Assembly (NCBI RefSeq): GCF_002943425.1
Contig: NZ_PTRA01000001.1
Coordinates: forward strand, 2,914,001-2,978,000
Reading direction: 5' to 3'
From: Siphonobacter curvatus
GTDB taxonomy: Bacteria > Bacteroidota > Bacteroidia > Cytophagales > Spirosomataceae
Length of the DNA stretch: 64,000 nt
Part shown: piece by piece, positions 6,825 to 16,308 of the stretch
How the letters are laid out: each line of letters starts with the position of its first letter
Numbering within the stretch: the first letter of the stretch is position 1
Notes under the pieces: model-generated
What the model was told of the DNA's origin: nothing
The model's input: only the letters and a program-made list of their open reading frames with translations
Databases searched by the model: none
Program-made: the position numbers and the translations under genes

Positions 6825-9176
6825 TCAGAATTTATAAGTAATGCCCATCCGAGAATTCCGTCCGGGTTCAGCTTGCCAGTAGTAATAGGAAGCGTAGGCC
6901 GATCCACTGTAGAGGTATTTATCCAGGATGTTGAATACGTTGGCGGTAATGGTGATGTGCTCTTTTTCCCAGAATACGCCGCCGTCCAGACGGAAGTAGT
7001 TAGGTAAGGCTCGTTGGTTAGCCGCAAACCAGGACCAGGTCGTGCGATCACCCTGATAGGAGAAGCCTGCTGAAAGCCCCAGTCCTTTCAGAACACCTTT
7101 GGGAGCTTGGTAGCTCAACCAGGCATTGGCTACATGTTTAGCGTAACCCGCTACTTTATCACCTACGTTCGCCTCGCTCGTTTGCTTGGTAATTTTCGAA
7201 TCGGTCAAAGCATAGTTCGCTACTAAGCTCAAGCCTGGTAGAATTTCCCCTTTAAGGTCAAATTCGATGCCTTCAGTCTGCGTTTGTCCTAGTTGCAACA
7301 CGTAGGTTTCGTTAGCTACGTTGGTAGGATCGGGTGAAAGTTGATTGTTTTTCAGAATCCGATAAACCGACAAGCTCGTATTCCATTTACCACCGAACCA
7401 ATCTCGTTTCACGCCGGCTTCTAAGTTATTACCCGAAATGGGTTTCACTGTACCACCGTTTCGAATTAAGCCCGTTTGTGGTACAAAAGTCTGGTCGTAT
7501 AGACCATAAACAGTAGTTTGCGGATCAATCGAAATGCTCAAACCAACGCGGGGGGTAAAGCGTTTGCCCGTTGTAAAGGTGTTGTAGGCATTGTCTTTCA
7601 CGTATGTGTACCGACCCGCCAGTGTCAGGCGAATGCGGTTGTCCAGGAAGCCTAGTTCATCCTGCAAGTATAAGGCTGTATAGGTTTGCGTAACCGTTCC
7701 ATAGATACCCGCCCGCTGGGCTAGACTTTTGCTACGGTCAAATTGCGAATAACCGTACTTTGGTGATCCGTACGTCGGACGATAGACATTAAATGTTCCA
7801 GCTGAATCCAGGATATGCGATTGACCCCAATCGGCGAGATATTCCTTATTCCCCAGGTCCAAGCCCCCCAAAATACGGTGGTGGATAAAACCCGTTTGCT
7901 CTTCGCCATTTACAAAAACCTGACCAAATTTAGAAACATTGGAAGCGTCCCAGATCCCTACGCTACGAATCAAATTACCGGCACTGTCCGGCTCAGTACC
8001 CGTAGCAGGCCATAATGAGCTGCCTTTCTGTTTGTAATTGAAGTACGAAGCCTGAGCCGTTAATTTCCAGTTTTTACTGAGCTGATGTTGTACATTCAGC
8101 GTCAGGTTATGGTCGTCTACGTAAGTCGGATCCAGACCAGGGTCCAATAGCGTAAAATCGCGGGGCAATACGGCGTAGCCTGCTTTTGCAAACGAATAAT
8201 AGCTTCCTACGTCCGACATTTTCACGTGTTGATAAATGTATTCAGCCGTTAAGGTCGTGCGGTCATCCACTTTGTAACTGATCACCGGGGCAATACTATA
8301 GCGATTATTGAATTCATACGCCCGGAACGAGTTCTTCGTTTGGCCCATCACATTGAAGCGATACCAGACTTTGTCTGAAAGTTTACCATCCAAATCGGCC
8401 GAGGCCCGGTACATATCGTAGCTACCGAGTAACAGGCTGGCTTCACCCTTTGTTACACCCGTCGGGCGTTTCGTAACGACGTTGTACATACCCGCCGGTT
8501 CGCCATTCGACATCATAAAGCCCGCCGGCCCTTTTACAAATTCAATGTGATCCACTACGCTCATGTCTTCCGTCAATGGACCCCAGCTGGACGTAACATT
8601 CATTCCATTACGGAATGCCGAAGCACGAGACCCCCGCATGTTGATCCGAGCGTACAGGTCACCCCAGTGTTCTAGCCGCGTGGCTCCGCTAATGTTGCGA
8701 ATTACGCCGTCGTTCATTGTCGTTACCTGCTGAATCTGCAAAACCTTACCCGTAATCACCTGAATGTTCTGCGGCGTTTCCAGGATGGGTTCATTGATGC
8801 GTAACGTCGAAGAAACCTGATTGGAATGGTACGGATTCTGAGCCGAGCGAACCACGACCTCATCAAGCTGGCTGGACGTTTCCTGAAGCATAAAGGATAC
8901 ATTTACCGTCTGCCCTTCCGTCACTTCCACGGATTGCTCTTGTGATTTCAGACCCACAAAACTGGCTACTAACGTATACTTGCCAACCTTGATTTTCTGA
9001 ATCGTAAACTTCCCTTCGTGGTCGGACATCGTTCCGATTGCCCGGCCTTTAACGCCTACCGAAACATTTTCAGCCGCTTTACCATCGGCCGTTAGCACCT
9101 GCCCCGTGATTTGCCCCGTCTGGGCAAATCCACTGAAACCAAGAAGAAGAAAAATGAGTGTGTATAGTGATCTCAC
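6825..9176 (-). CDS. TonB-dependent siderophore-type outer membrane receptor
   Basis: Outer membrane gated channel, 783 residues, for iron-siderophore or a similar ligand, energised by TonB. A signal peptide (residues 1-18) precedes a carboxypeptidase-regulatory-like domain (about 22-100, with TGQVLTADGKAAENVSV), then a plug domain of the FhuA/FecA siderophore type (about 115-235, with NIQVITGKVL, RGSRASAFRNGM and EFVKGPAGFM) and a 22-strand barrel ending in the C-terminal Phe (MGITYKF). Start: GTG at 9176 is required, because without it the signal peptide is lost; a TAGATTTG -7 box about 35 bases upstream fits. No iron-uptake partner genes adjoin it, so the ligand is unknown. The plug type argues for siderophores rather than glycans. 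Confidence 0.88.
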   Translation of the reverse strand: MRSLYTLIFLLLGFSGFAQTGQITGQVLTADGKAAENVSVGVKGRAIGTMSDHEGKFTIQKIKVGKYTLVASFVGLKSQEQSVEVTEGQTVNVSFMLQETSSQLDEVVVRSAQNPYHSNQVSSTLRINEPILETPQNIQVITGKVLQIQQVTTMNDGVIRNISGATRLEHWGDLYARINMRGSRASAFRNGMNVTSSWGPLTEDMSVVDHIEFVKGPAGFMMSNGEPAGMYNVVTKRPTGVTKGEASLLLGSYDMYRASADLDGKLSDKVWYRFNVMGQTKNSFRAYEFNNRYSIAPVISYKVDDRTTLTAEYIYQHVKMSDVGSYYSFAKAGYAVLPRDFTLLDPGLDPTYVDDHNLTLNVQHQLSKNWKLTAQASYFNYKQKGSSLWPATGTEPDSAGNLIRSVGIWDASNVSKFGQVFVNGEEQTGFIHHRILGGLDLGNKEYLADWGQSHILDSAGTFNVYRPTYGSPKYGYSQFDRSKSLAQRAGIYGTVTQTYTALYLQDELGFLDNRIRLTLAGRYTYVKDNAYNTFTTGKRFTPRVGLSISIDPQTTVYGLYDQTFVPQTGLIRNGGTVKPISGNNLEAGVKRDWFGGKWNTSLSVYRILKNNQLSPDPTNVANETYVLQLGQTQTEGIEFDLKGEILPGLSLVANYALTDSKITKQTSEANVGDKVAGYAKHVANAWLSYQAPKGVLKGLGLSAGFSYQGDRTTWSWFAANQRALPNYFRLDGGVFWEKEHITITANVFNILDKYLYSGSAYASYYYWQAEPGRNSRMGITYKF

Positions 9177-9210
9177 AGATATGAATTGTTTGGGGAGAAA
9201 AAACTCGCCA

Positions 9211-9218
9211 CAAATCTA
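9211..9218 (-). promoter_or_regulatory. Candidate promoter (-7) of the siderophore receptor
   Basis: The minus strand reads TAGATTTG, a match to TAnnTTTG, 35 bases before the GTG at 9176. A CTTG (9242-9245) could be the -33 element at a rather long 23-base spacing. It supports the GTG start. No Fur box was recognised. Confidence 0.4.
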
Positions 9219-9267
9219 TACCTATTTAGACCAATTAAAAACAAGAATGATTATTTAATTTATACGA

Positions 9268-10776
9268 CTACTTTTTCATGAGGCCTTTTCCTTGTTTAAC
9301 CAGCGAATCGATCAGGCCATTGATTTCGGGTGAAATGCGTAAGCCCACCACCATCGATGCAAAAACAACCGTTGTTACAATGCCCCGCAGCACCATATTC
9401 ACAATCCGGGTGCCGACCGTAGTCCCAAAATCAGGAATGGCGAGGGTGATTAAGTACGCCACAAGTCCGATTCCAATGGCTCCGAGGGTTTGCTGCGTGA
9501 AAGGCAGAATTTTAAATTTCCAGTACACAAATCCGGCCCGCAAGGCACTGTAAAACAAAATCGTGATCGTAGTTGCCATGGCTGATCCGTCGATTCCGTA
9601 CTTCGGTACCAGCCATTGGTTGGTGAGAATCGTCAGTACGCCCAGCACCAGTACAAAGGCTGTTGATACGCGGTAGTACTGCGAATACCCCATGATTTCA
9701 CCACTCATACCGCCCGCCATATCCAGCAGTCGGGTCATCAGAAACAGAAAAACGACGTTTGTCCCCTGAGCGAAAACGGCTCCCTTGGGCATGATTCCGA
9801 ACAGATCATCCAGGTTCGTCCAGATGCCCACGAACAGAAACATCCCCGCCAGTAGCTGGTGCAGAGCCACTTTCTGGTGCATGTTTTCGGTGGTTACGTA
9901 ATCCTGCTGTCGAATGGACTGGGCCACCAATGGGATGGCAATTTGCGTAAGGGCTTTTTTGGGAATCTCGATGAGCGAGGCGATTAGTACGGCAATGGCA
10001 AATACCCCGGCGTAGTCCTGCCCCAGGTAATGGCTGATCATGGCCTGATCGATGTAATTACAAATCGTCGTTCCGATGGCTCCCAGAGCCGCAATGGAAC
10101 CGAACCGCATCATTTCATTGAGGACGGGTCGTACCAGATCCCAAGAGATGCGATGGAGGTACAGCTTGCCCATCAGCCGTAGATACACCAGTAGTCCCAG
10201 ACTGATCAGTCCGTACGACCAGACGTATAAACGAATAAACACCTCGAAATCAATCACTTTAAAACCGTACAGCAGGATCACCACCATATTGGCCAGCTTC
10301 AGTCCTACTTCCCGGAACAGAGCCGGAACTGCAATCCGTTGCAAATTGCGACAATATGCTTCCAGGATGCCCTGCAATAGATTAAAGCCCGTCAACCAGA
10401 TCAGTAGCTGATAATAGCGAACCAGCTCCGGCGACTTTTCCTGAAAAAAATGGATAAACCAGCGGTGACCGCCCAGGTATACGACTACAAAGAGCAGGAA
10501 ATACACCGCGGCATACCCGAGCAAAAACGTCAGGAACCCGTGGTGTTTCTCTTCATCGTTACGAAACCGGCTGAAATAGCGGTCCGCAATGGAAGGACCA
10601 CCGAAGGTAAAAATGGCGTAAAACAACAGACTGAACGTAAGCAGCGAACGCGTAAGGCCCAGCTGACTTTCGCTCAGAAAATGCGTAGCGACAAAAAGCT
10701 GATTGATCGTTCCAACGGCCACACCGGCATACGTAACGGCACTAGCTTTCAGGCTTTGACGAATGACAATTCCCAA
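9268..10776 (-). CDS. Polysaccharide flippase (Wzx/MOP superfamily)
   Basis: Integral inner membrane protein, 502 residues, with about 12-14 hydrophobic helices spread over its length; MOP-superfamily flippases of this kind move lipid-linked oligosaccharide repeat units to the periplasmic face. The opening GIVIRQSLKASAVTYAG and the central amphipathic pattern are typical of Bacteroidota Wzx proteins. The start is TTG at 10776; no ATG occurs in a sensible place and the N-terminus aligns with family members from there. It follows two glycosyltransferase genes on the same strand (53-base gap), so it is probably co-transcribed with them in surface polysaccharide assembly. The substrate cannot be inferred. 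Confidence 0.85.
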   Translation of the reverse strand: MGIVIRQSLKASAVTYAGVAVGTINQLFVATHFLSESQLGLTRSLLTFSLLFYAIFTFGGPSIADRYFSRFRNDEEKHHGFLTFLLGYAAVYFLLFVVVYLGGHRWFIHFFQEKSPELVRYYQLLIWLTGFNLLQGILEAYCRNLQRIAVPALFREVGLKLANMVVILLYGFKVIDFEVFIRLYVWSYGLISLGLLVYLRLMGKLYLHRISWDLVRPVLNEMMRFGSIAALGAIGTTICNYIDQAMISHYLGQDYAGVFAIAVLIASLIEIPKKALTQIAIPLVAQSIRQQDYVTTENMHQKVALHQLLAGMFLFVGIWTNLDDLFGIMPKGAVFAQGTNVVFLFLMTRLLDMAGGMSGEIMGYSQYYRVSTAFVLVLGVLTILTNQWLVPKYGIDGSAMATTITILFYSALRAGFVYWKFKILPFTQQTLGAIGIGLVAYLITLAIPDFGTTVGTRIVNMVLRGIVTTVVFASMVVGLRISPEINGLIDSLVKQGKGLMKK

Positions 10777-10828
10777 GGGTTTGTAATGGTTTATTTTCTG
10801 TATGGGGGTAGCTCAAGGCCCTTATTTC

Positions 10829-11761
10829 TTACTTCAACGTTCGGCTTTCGTCCGAAAAACCTTTGAGGTAGGCCAGTGTCTGCCGGTACTTCACCCACTC
10901 GGTTTTCATCGGATGTTTCGTGGTTGCCAGCGATTTGAGCAAACGAAACGTGGACTTTACCCCAAAAGCTAGCACCCGCCAGTATTCCCAGGAATACGGC
11001 TTTACCTGCATCATCCAGGCCCGGGCGGCTCCGCTGGCGTGACTGCGTTGCAAGCGGTACGGAATCTGCCAGTTGCGGGCGGGCGTCCAGTGCTGAATCC
11101 GGGCCGCCGGTTCGAACCAGAAAATACGGTCTGCTTCGTCCTGATGATCTTTGTAAATACGGAAAAATAGATCGGTTTCTTCACCCATGCGTGGCATATG
11201 CTCGCCACCGCCGCCGAGTTCTTCCTGAAAACCGCCATACTGCTGCAATACTTTTTTCGCGATACCCATATTTCCTCCGGCAAACCCAAACGGAGCCCGC
11301 TGGGCCGGAATGTAACCGGGCTGATCGCCCCAGCTGCGAAGTTCAAAGTCGCGAACAAACCAAGTCGGCGGTGTTTCGGCGTACCAAGGTTCTACCAGTC
11401 CACCCACGGCCAGCGGTCGGGGCGTTTGCTGCAAAGCTCTAAGCATAGCCGTCGCCCACTGCGGATCGACGCGAATGTCGTCGTCGAGGTACGCCACAAA
11501 CTCGCCCCGGGCTTCCTGCCAACCCCGATTTCGGGCGATACTACGTCCCGGCTTTCCTTCGAAAAAGTACCGAATATGCGGATATTGTTCCGTAAAGGAC
11601 TGCACGACCTCCGGTGTGGTATCGCGGGAATTATTATCAATGACGATGATTTCAAATTCACGGGTATCCAGCGTTTGTCGGGTTAAATCCGCCAGAGCCA
11701 GCCCAATCAGATCAGCCCGGTTGTAGGTACAGATGACCACCGAAAGCGGCAACTCATTCAT
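10829..11761 (-). CDS. Family 2 glycosyltransferase
   Basis: GT-A fold transferase, 310 residues, adding a sugar from a nucleotide-sugar donor during surface glycan assembly. The N-terminal signature SVVICTYNRADLIGLAL (residues 7-23) and the IVIDNNSRDTT segment bind the nucleotide; the metal-binding acid cluster appears as YLDDDIRVD near residue 91. The C-terminal part is specific to this subgroup. Its ATG overlaps the end of the preceding glycosyltransferase gene by 8 bases, which implies translational coupling, and it is followed by the flippase. Donor and acceptor are unknown. Confidence 0.88.
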   Translation of the reverse strand: MNELPLSVVICTYNRADLIGLALADLTRQTLDTREFEIIVIDNNSRDTTPEVVQSFTEQYPHIRYFFEGKPGRSIARNRGWQEARGEFVAYLDDDIRVDPQWATAMLRALQQTPRPLAVGGLVEPWYAETPPTWFVRDFELRSWGDQPGYIPAQRAPFGFAGGNMGIAKKVLQQYGGFQEELGGGGEHMPRMGEETDLFFRIYKDHQDEADRIFWFEPAARIQHWTPARNWQIPYRLQRSHASGAARAWMMQVKPYSWEYWRVLAFGVKSTFRLLKSLATTKHPMKTEWVKYRQTLAYLKGFSDESRTLK

Positions 11762-12695
11762 GCAGATCCTTGCGTTTGAGGCCCAAAAGGCGATATTTAA
11801 CGAACATGACCGTTTTGATGTACCAGTGCCGGAAACCGAATTTACGACGGTTTCGGATTAACGCTTCCGTACCCGCGGGAATAGGTCCGTAAAAACCCGC
11901 CGCCCGAATTTCATCGACCGATTGTACGTTGAGCCGCCAGAACCAGTAGCCGTACGCTCCGGCGTAGGGTTCCTCCCGGAGATCGAGATTGAATTTCTCG
12001 GCCACCGTAAAGTACTCAAACAGCAGTAAATTTTTGTTTTTCGTTACCGAAGCCGTCACCTGTTTTTCGTGGATGGCCACCCCTACCAAAGCCTGAGGGA
12101 TGTACGCCGCCTGGGGCTGTTGTCGCAAGGCCCGTACGTAAAAGTCCACATCAACGAGCCACTTGAGCTGAGAATCGAAGAAAAGTCCGGCGGATTTTCG
12201 GAACATAACCGTACTCGGCACGCCCACAAAATCAGCCGTAATGAGTACTTCGGGTTCCGTGCGGAGCTGAGCCAGTTGGATTTCTGAAGGTCGATTCAGA
12301 CGAATGCGTTCGTCCGTACTCAGTCGACGAATATCGGTATTGGCAAAGGCGAAAACCGCGTCGGGCTGTTCATCCAAAGCCTGTACAAACAAAGCCAGAC
12401 TATCCGGACGTAGCAGCCAGTCGTCGTGGTGGTGAATCAGGATGTACGCTCCCTGAGCCAGACGAATGCCCGAATTCCAGTTTTCGGGAGTACCTAACGC
12501 GGGCCGATTGGCCTGGTATCGCAGGGGCAAACGAGACTGCCATTGTTCGGCGAGCTGCCGGACGGAATCATCGGGCGTATCGTCCGTTAAAATCAATTCG
12601 TAATCGCGAAAAGTCTGCGTTTCCAGTGCCTGAAGGGCTTTTTCGAGTAAAGCCGGCTCCTTATACGCAGGAATACAAACCGAAAGTTTCGGCAT
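11754..12695 (-). CDS. Family 2 glycosyltransferase, first gene of the flippase operon
   Basis: GT-A glycosyltransferase, 313 residues. The start LSVCIPAYKEPALLEKAL (residues 4-21) and LILTDDTPDDS (34-44) form the nucleotide-binding half; HHHDDW at about 88-93 carries the acidic metal-binding site. It is the first gene of a three-gene minus-strand operon (glycosyltransferase, glycosyltransferase, flippase) and is divergent from the TylF-like methyltransferase gene at 12959, so the 260-base gap must hold both promoters; no clear TAnnTTTG was found there. Sugar specificity is unknown. Confidence 0.87.
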   Translation of the reverse strand: MPKLSVCIPAYKEPALLEKALQALETQTFRDYELILTDDTPDDSVRQLAEQWQSRLPLRYQANRPALGTPENWNSGIRLAQGAYILIHHHDDWLLRPDSLALFVQALDEQPDAVFAFANTDIRRLSTDERIRLNRPSEIQLAQLRTEPEVLITADFVGVPSTVMFRKSAGLFFDSQLKWLVDVDFYVRALRQQPQAAYIPQALVGVAIHEKQVTASVTKNKNLLLFEYFTVAEKFNLDLREEPYAGAYGYWFWRLNVQSVDEIRAAGFYGPIPAGTEALIRNRRKFGFRHWYIKTVMFVKYRLLGLKRKDLHE

Positions 12696-12958
12696 AGAAA
12701 AGCCTTTTTACCGGCGAAGGTACGCACGTCAAACCCTACTCCATTCCAAAGTATTTGAAAAATTGGCTGTTACTTTACAGAAGTTTTCAGGAAAAAGCCG
12801 TAATCGTACGCGTCGATTCGCTCATAAATCACTGATTGTCAGAGATAGTCTTTAATGCAAGAGGAAAGTACCCGACGCGTGGGCTGATTCCATCAAAAAA
12901 AGAAGGATTCGTCGTCTCTTTTTCCTGAAAACCTGGATTTGAAGACTGAACACATCGC

Positions 12959-13744
12959 ATGGCTCTTACATTTTTATCGAAGATTGTCCCTGAACCCTGG
13001 ATTCCGTACCTGAAATTCATCCGGGCTCCCTGGAATTTTCACCTGCTGCAAAAAGATAAATTTCATTACGCGACGGATAAACTCTATACCGAAGTCAATA
13101 CAGAATTCAAACAGGACCCCCGCTTTGCCGCCGCGTATGCCTGGGTGACAAAGCTGGGCGGTACGCTGGTTCCCAAAAACGGGATGGAATGGCGGATTTA
13201 TATGCTCTGCTGGGCAGCCGATCAGGTCAAGCACCTGCCGGGTGATTTTGTGGCCTGCGGGGTTTTCTCGGGGTTTTGTGACCGGGCCATCATGCAGTAC
13301 ATCGATTTTGCCAAAACCGACAAGCGATACTACCTCATGGATACCTTTCAGGGGCTGGATCCGCGGTATAGTTCGGATTATGAAATCCAGCGGAACCATA
13401 CGATGGGTTATGAACAAAGTCGGAATCTGTACGAACAGGTGCAGGAAACGTTCAAAGATTTCAACGTTCGTATTATCAAAGGAGCCATTCCCGATACTCT
13501 TCCCCAGGCCGATACCGAGCAGATTTGTTTTCTGTCGATTGATATGAACGCGGTGGTACCCGAAGTAGCCGCCCTGGAACACTTCTGGCCTAAACTGGTA
13601 CGCGGGGCCGTCGTCATTTTCGATGATTACGGCTTCCCTACCTGCGAAGCCCAGAAGCACGGGCACGACGCTTTCGCCAAAAAGGTCGGACACACCATTT
13701 TCACCTCTCCCACGGGTCAGGGTATTTTGATTAAGCAGTTTTAG
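12959..13744 (+). CDS. TylF/MycF-like SAM-dependent methyltransferase
   Basis: Class I methyltransferase, 261 residues, similar to macrocin O-methyltransferases (TylF/MycF), which methylate hydroxyls of sugars in secondary metabolites and surface glycans. The SAM-binding strand and loop appear as DFVACGVFSGFCDRA near residues 96-110, a second conserved acidic segment as YLMDTFQGLD near 127-136, and the metal-associated Asp pair late in the chain as IFDDYGF near 219-225. Given the neighbouring glycosyltransferases, O-methylation of a polysaccharide sugar is the likely role (inference). ATG at 12959. Confidence 0.75.
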   Translation: MALTFLSKIVPEPWIPYLKFIRAPWNFHLLQKDKFHYATDKLYTEVNTEFKQDPRFAAAYAWVTKLGGTLVPKNGMEWRIYMLCWAADQVKHLPGDFVACGVFSGFCDRAIMQYIDFAKTDKRYYLMDTFQGLDPRYSSDYEIQRNHTMGYEQSRNLYEQVQETFKDFNVRIIKGAIPDTLPQADTEQICFLSIDMNAVVPEVAALEHFWPKLVRGAVVIFDDYGFPTCEAQKHGHDAFAKKVGHTIFTSPTGQGILIKQF

Positions 13745-13754
13745 GCAGAAGGAC

Positions 13755-13996
13755 GTTTGAGAGGGTTTGAAAAGGTTTAAATAGTTTAAGGTTTGAGTGC
13801 GTTTGAAAGTTGGGGATTTAAGAGGTTTGAATCATTAGTTAGCATTAGTGATGCATTGAAGAGCATTTTACTAATGACTAGTTTAGGTAAGAATTATTGA
13901 TATACAAGCCCGAAACAATCACTGCCTAAACCCACTCCAACTTTAAACTTCCTCAAACTACTTCAAACCTTAAACTTCCTCAAACCCCTTCAAACC
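13755..13996. repeat. Mirror-image GTTTGA / TCAAAC blocks forming a long imperfect inverted repeat
   Basis: Bases 13755-13830 are built from GTTTGA-like words (GTTTGAGAGGGTTTGAAAAG and relatives). Bases 13927-13996 are built from the complement (CTCAAACCCCTTCAAACC). The two blocks can pair imperfectly across a spacer of about 95 bases. Shorter pieces of the same words occur at 51258-51290 and 56418-56450. This fills the whole 295-base gap between the methyltransferase and the next glycosyltransferase gene; no ORF was seen in it. Confidence 0.6.
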
Positions 13997-14039
13997 TCAC
14001 CCCCCTTTACCCGACATTGCCTTCCAACCAACGTTTTTC

Positions 14040-14927
14040 ATGTACGCACCCATTGCTCTATTTTGTTATAACCGTCCGGAACATTTTCGAAAGACTGTCA
14101 AGAGCTTACTTCGCTGTCCAGAAGCTGCGTTTAGTACCTTATATATTTTTTCCGATGGACCCAAAACGGCCGCTGATGAAGCCAACGTAGCCATCGTTCG
14201 TGAATACGCCCAGTCTATTCGCGGGTTCGAGAGCATTCACCTGGATTTCAGCGAAGAAAACCGTGGGCTGGCCGCTTCTATCATTCGGGGGGTTACGCAG
14301 GTGCTCCAGCAACACGATAAAATTGTGGTGATGGAGGACGATTTGCTTTGTACCCGCGATTATTTACGCTTCATGAACGAGGCCCTGGAATACTACCGAA
14401 AAGACATTCGCGTTTTTTCTATTTCGGGCTACCTCTACCCCATTGAGATTCCGCTGGACTATCCGCACGATGTCCTCTTACTGGCCCGGGGCTGTTCGTA
14501 CGGCTGGGGCACCTGGCCCGACCGCTGGGCGAAAGTTGACTGGGAGGTACGCGATTTTCCGGAGTTTATGAAAAATAAAGCGGGCCGGCGGGAATTCATG
14601 CGGGGAGGTGAAGACCTGTTACCCATGCTGAAAAAACAGCAGGTGGGTGTACTCAACTCCTGGGCCATTCGTTGGACCTATGCCCATTACAAGCATCAGG
14701 CCTACAACCTGCACCCCCGGGCCTCCAAGCTGGAAAGCACGGGCATGGATGGCTCGGGCACGAATTTTGGTCGGGGCACGCACCGCTACGATGTACAGCG
14801 GGTGGAACGGTTCAGTCGACTGACCAAGGCCGTTTCTCCCGACGAGGTTATTCATCAGCGATTACGCAAACACTTCCGTCTCAGCTGGATACGGAAGATT
14901 ATTAACTTTGTTCGGTACGGGGTGTAA
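14040..14927 (+). CDS. Glycosyltransferase (GNT-I/GT2-like)
   Basis: Nucleotide-sugar-dependent transferase, 295 residues. It starts IALFCYNRPEHFRKTVKSL (residues 5-23), typical of Bacteroidota GT-A enzymes related to GT2 and the GNT-I family, and has an acidic metal site EDD at 99-101 within VVMEDDLL. The segment GWGTWPDRWAKVDW (around residues 158-171) is characteristic of this group. It lies 25 bases before a GT4 gene on the same strand, probably one operon. The sugar transferred is unknown. ATG at 14040. Confidence 0.82.
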   Translation: MYAPIALFCYNRPEHFRKTVKSLLRCPEAAFSTLYIFSDGPKTAADEANVAIVREYAQSIRGFESIHLDFSEENRGLAASIIRGVTQVLQQHDKIVVMEDDLLCTRDYLRFMNEALEYYRKDIRVFSISGYLYPIEIPLDYPHDVLLLARGCSYGWGTWPDRWAKVDWEVRDFPEFMKNKAGRREFMRGGEDLLPMLKKQQVGVLNSWAIRWTYAHYKHQAYNLHPRASKLESTGMDGSGTNFGRGTHRYDVQRVERFSRLTKAVSPDEVIHQRLRKHFRLSWIRKIINFVRYGV

Positions 14928-14952
14928 ACGCACGCAGTACTATTTGAATCCC

Positions 14953-16254
14953 ATGCCAACTTCCGTTACGCTACTGAGTACTTCCGATAATATGGGCGGG
15001 GCATCCATCGGAGCCGTGCGGTTGCAGCAGGCTCTGAGTCGTTACTCGCCCCTGTATTCCCAAATTTTAGTACAGGAAAAAAATACCCAAAATCCAGCCA
15101 TTGCCGCTTTAGACGACTCCTGGCTGGGTAAAAAGAAAACGTTAGCTCGTTTTGCCGGTGAACGTCTATACCTGAAAGCTTACGAGGCCTCCAAAAAGCA
15201 ACACTGGGCTTTCGATCCTGCGGTACTGGGCGTAGACGTAACCGAGCACCCGTTTGTACAAAAAGCCCAGATTCTGCATTTACACTGGATCAATCACGGA
15301 TTTCTTTCCACCCAATCCTTTCAGAAACTGGTGGAAACGCAAAAGCCGCTGGTCTGGACCATGCACGACATGTGGCCTTTTACGGGGGGCTGCCACCACA
15401 GCGGCGAATGCGATCACTTTATCAATAAATGCGGCAACTGTAAGTTTTTGCGGTATCCTTCGGAGGTGGATTTGTCAAACCAGATCTGGGAACGGAAACA
15501 GAAAGTCATGGATCCGGCCCACCTCACCACCGTAGCCTGTAGCGACTGGCTGGCCAATCGGGCCCGGAGAAGTAGTTTACTGAAAAAACATACGATTGTC
15601 AGCATTCCCAATCCGCTGGATACGGATGTTTTCAAGCCGACCGAAAAAAAAGCAGCCCGCTGGAAGCTCAATCTGCCCCAGCATAAACACCTGATTTTGT
15701 TTGCCGCCATGCGGGTGGATGCTCCCATGAAGGGATTTTCGTATTTTAAGGAAGCTCTGGAACGGCTGGCTACGGCTCATCCCGAAACGAAAGAGCAGAT
15801 TGAACTCGTCATTTTCGGACAAACCGAAGGGCTATCCAAACTTCCCTATCCCGCTCATCATCTGGGTCGTTTGTCAAATCCGGAGCGAATTGCCCTGGCG
15901 TATTCAGCGGCTTCGGTCTTTGTGATTCCTTCGCTGGAAGAAAACCTGCCGTATACCATCATGGAAGCCATGGCCTGCGGTACGCCTTCGGTGGGTTTCA
16001 ACATTGGCGGCATTCCCGAGCTTATTGACGATGGGGTAAACGGGGCATTGGCCGAATACCGTTCTTCCGAAGACCTCATGCGGGCCCTGTATCAAACGCT
16101 TTACCAGTCGGATTATGAATCCTTACGCCGAAATGCCCGGCAAAAGGTACTGACGCAGTACGCGGAACCCGTCATCGCCCGACGTTACCAGACTCTGTAC
16201 GAAGACGTATTGGGACGCTCCAAAAGAAAACCTTTGGAAGGTTCCAATACCTAA
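14953..16254 (+). CDS. Family 4 glycosyltransferase
   Basis: GT-B fold retaining glycosyltransferase of the GT4 type, 433 residues from the start chosen here. The N-terminal half holds the loop NMGGASIGAVRL for the acceptor side; the C-terminal half has the donor-binding signature ending in PSLEENLPYTIMEAMACGTP, with the E-x7-E spacing of GT4 enzymes, followed by VGFNIGGIPELI. An earlier in-frame ATG at 14908 would overlap the preceding gene by 20 bases and add a segment with no family similarity; ATG at 14953 places the first strand (SVTLLSTSD) where it belongs. A central Cys/His-rich stretch (GGCHHSGECDHFINKCGNCK) could bind zinc, an unusual but recurring insertion in this subgroup. Confidence 0.85.
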   Translation: MPTSVTLLSTSDNMGGASIGAVRLQQALSRYSPLYSQILVQEKNTQNPAIAALDDSWLGKKKTLARFAGERLYLKAYEASKKQHWAFDPAVLGVDVTEHPFVQKAQILHLHWINHGFLSTQSFQKLVETQKPLVWTMHDMWPFTGGCHHSGECDHFINKCGNCKFLRYPSEVDLSNQIWERKQKVMDPAHLTTVACSDWLANRARRSSLLKKHTIVSIPNPLDTDVFKPTEKKAARWKLNLPQHKHLILFAAMRVDAPMKGFSYFKEALERLATAHPETKEQIELVIFGQTEGLSKLPYPAHHLGRLSNPERIALAYSAASVFVIPSLEENLPYTIMEAMACGTPSVGFNIGGIPELIDDGVNGALAEYRSSEDLMRALYQTLYQSDYESLRRNARQKVLTQYAEPVIARRYQTLYEDVLGRSKRKPLEGSNT

Positions 16255-16308
16255 ACTTAAATGCCTTGACAACCAAGGATTTGTTTGTATTTATCTGCTT
16301 TTCAAGTT

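Noticed and set aside
12974-13693. Minus-strand ORF of 239 codons opposite the TylF-like gene
   Set aside because: Composition typical of an antisense frame; the plus-strand methyltransferase has recognisable motifs.
13755-13996. GTTTGA/TCAAAC blocks considered as CRISPR
   Set aside because: Words are short, irregularly spaced and occur in both orientations; no repeat-spacer pattern.
16285-16308. TTG start for the MutS-like protein
   Set aside because: ATG at 16309 is close, and the extra residues add nothing recognisable.
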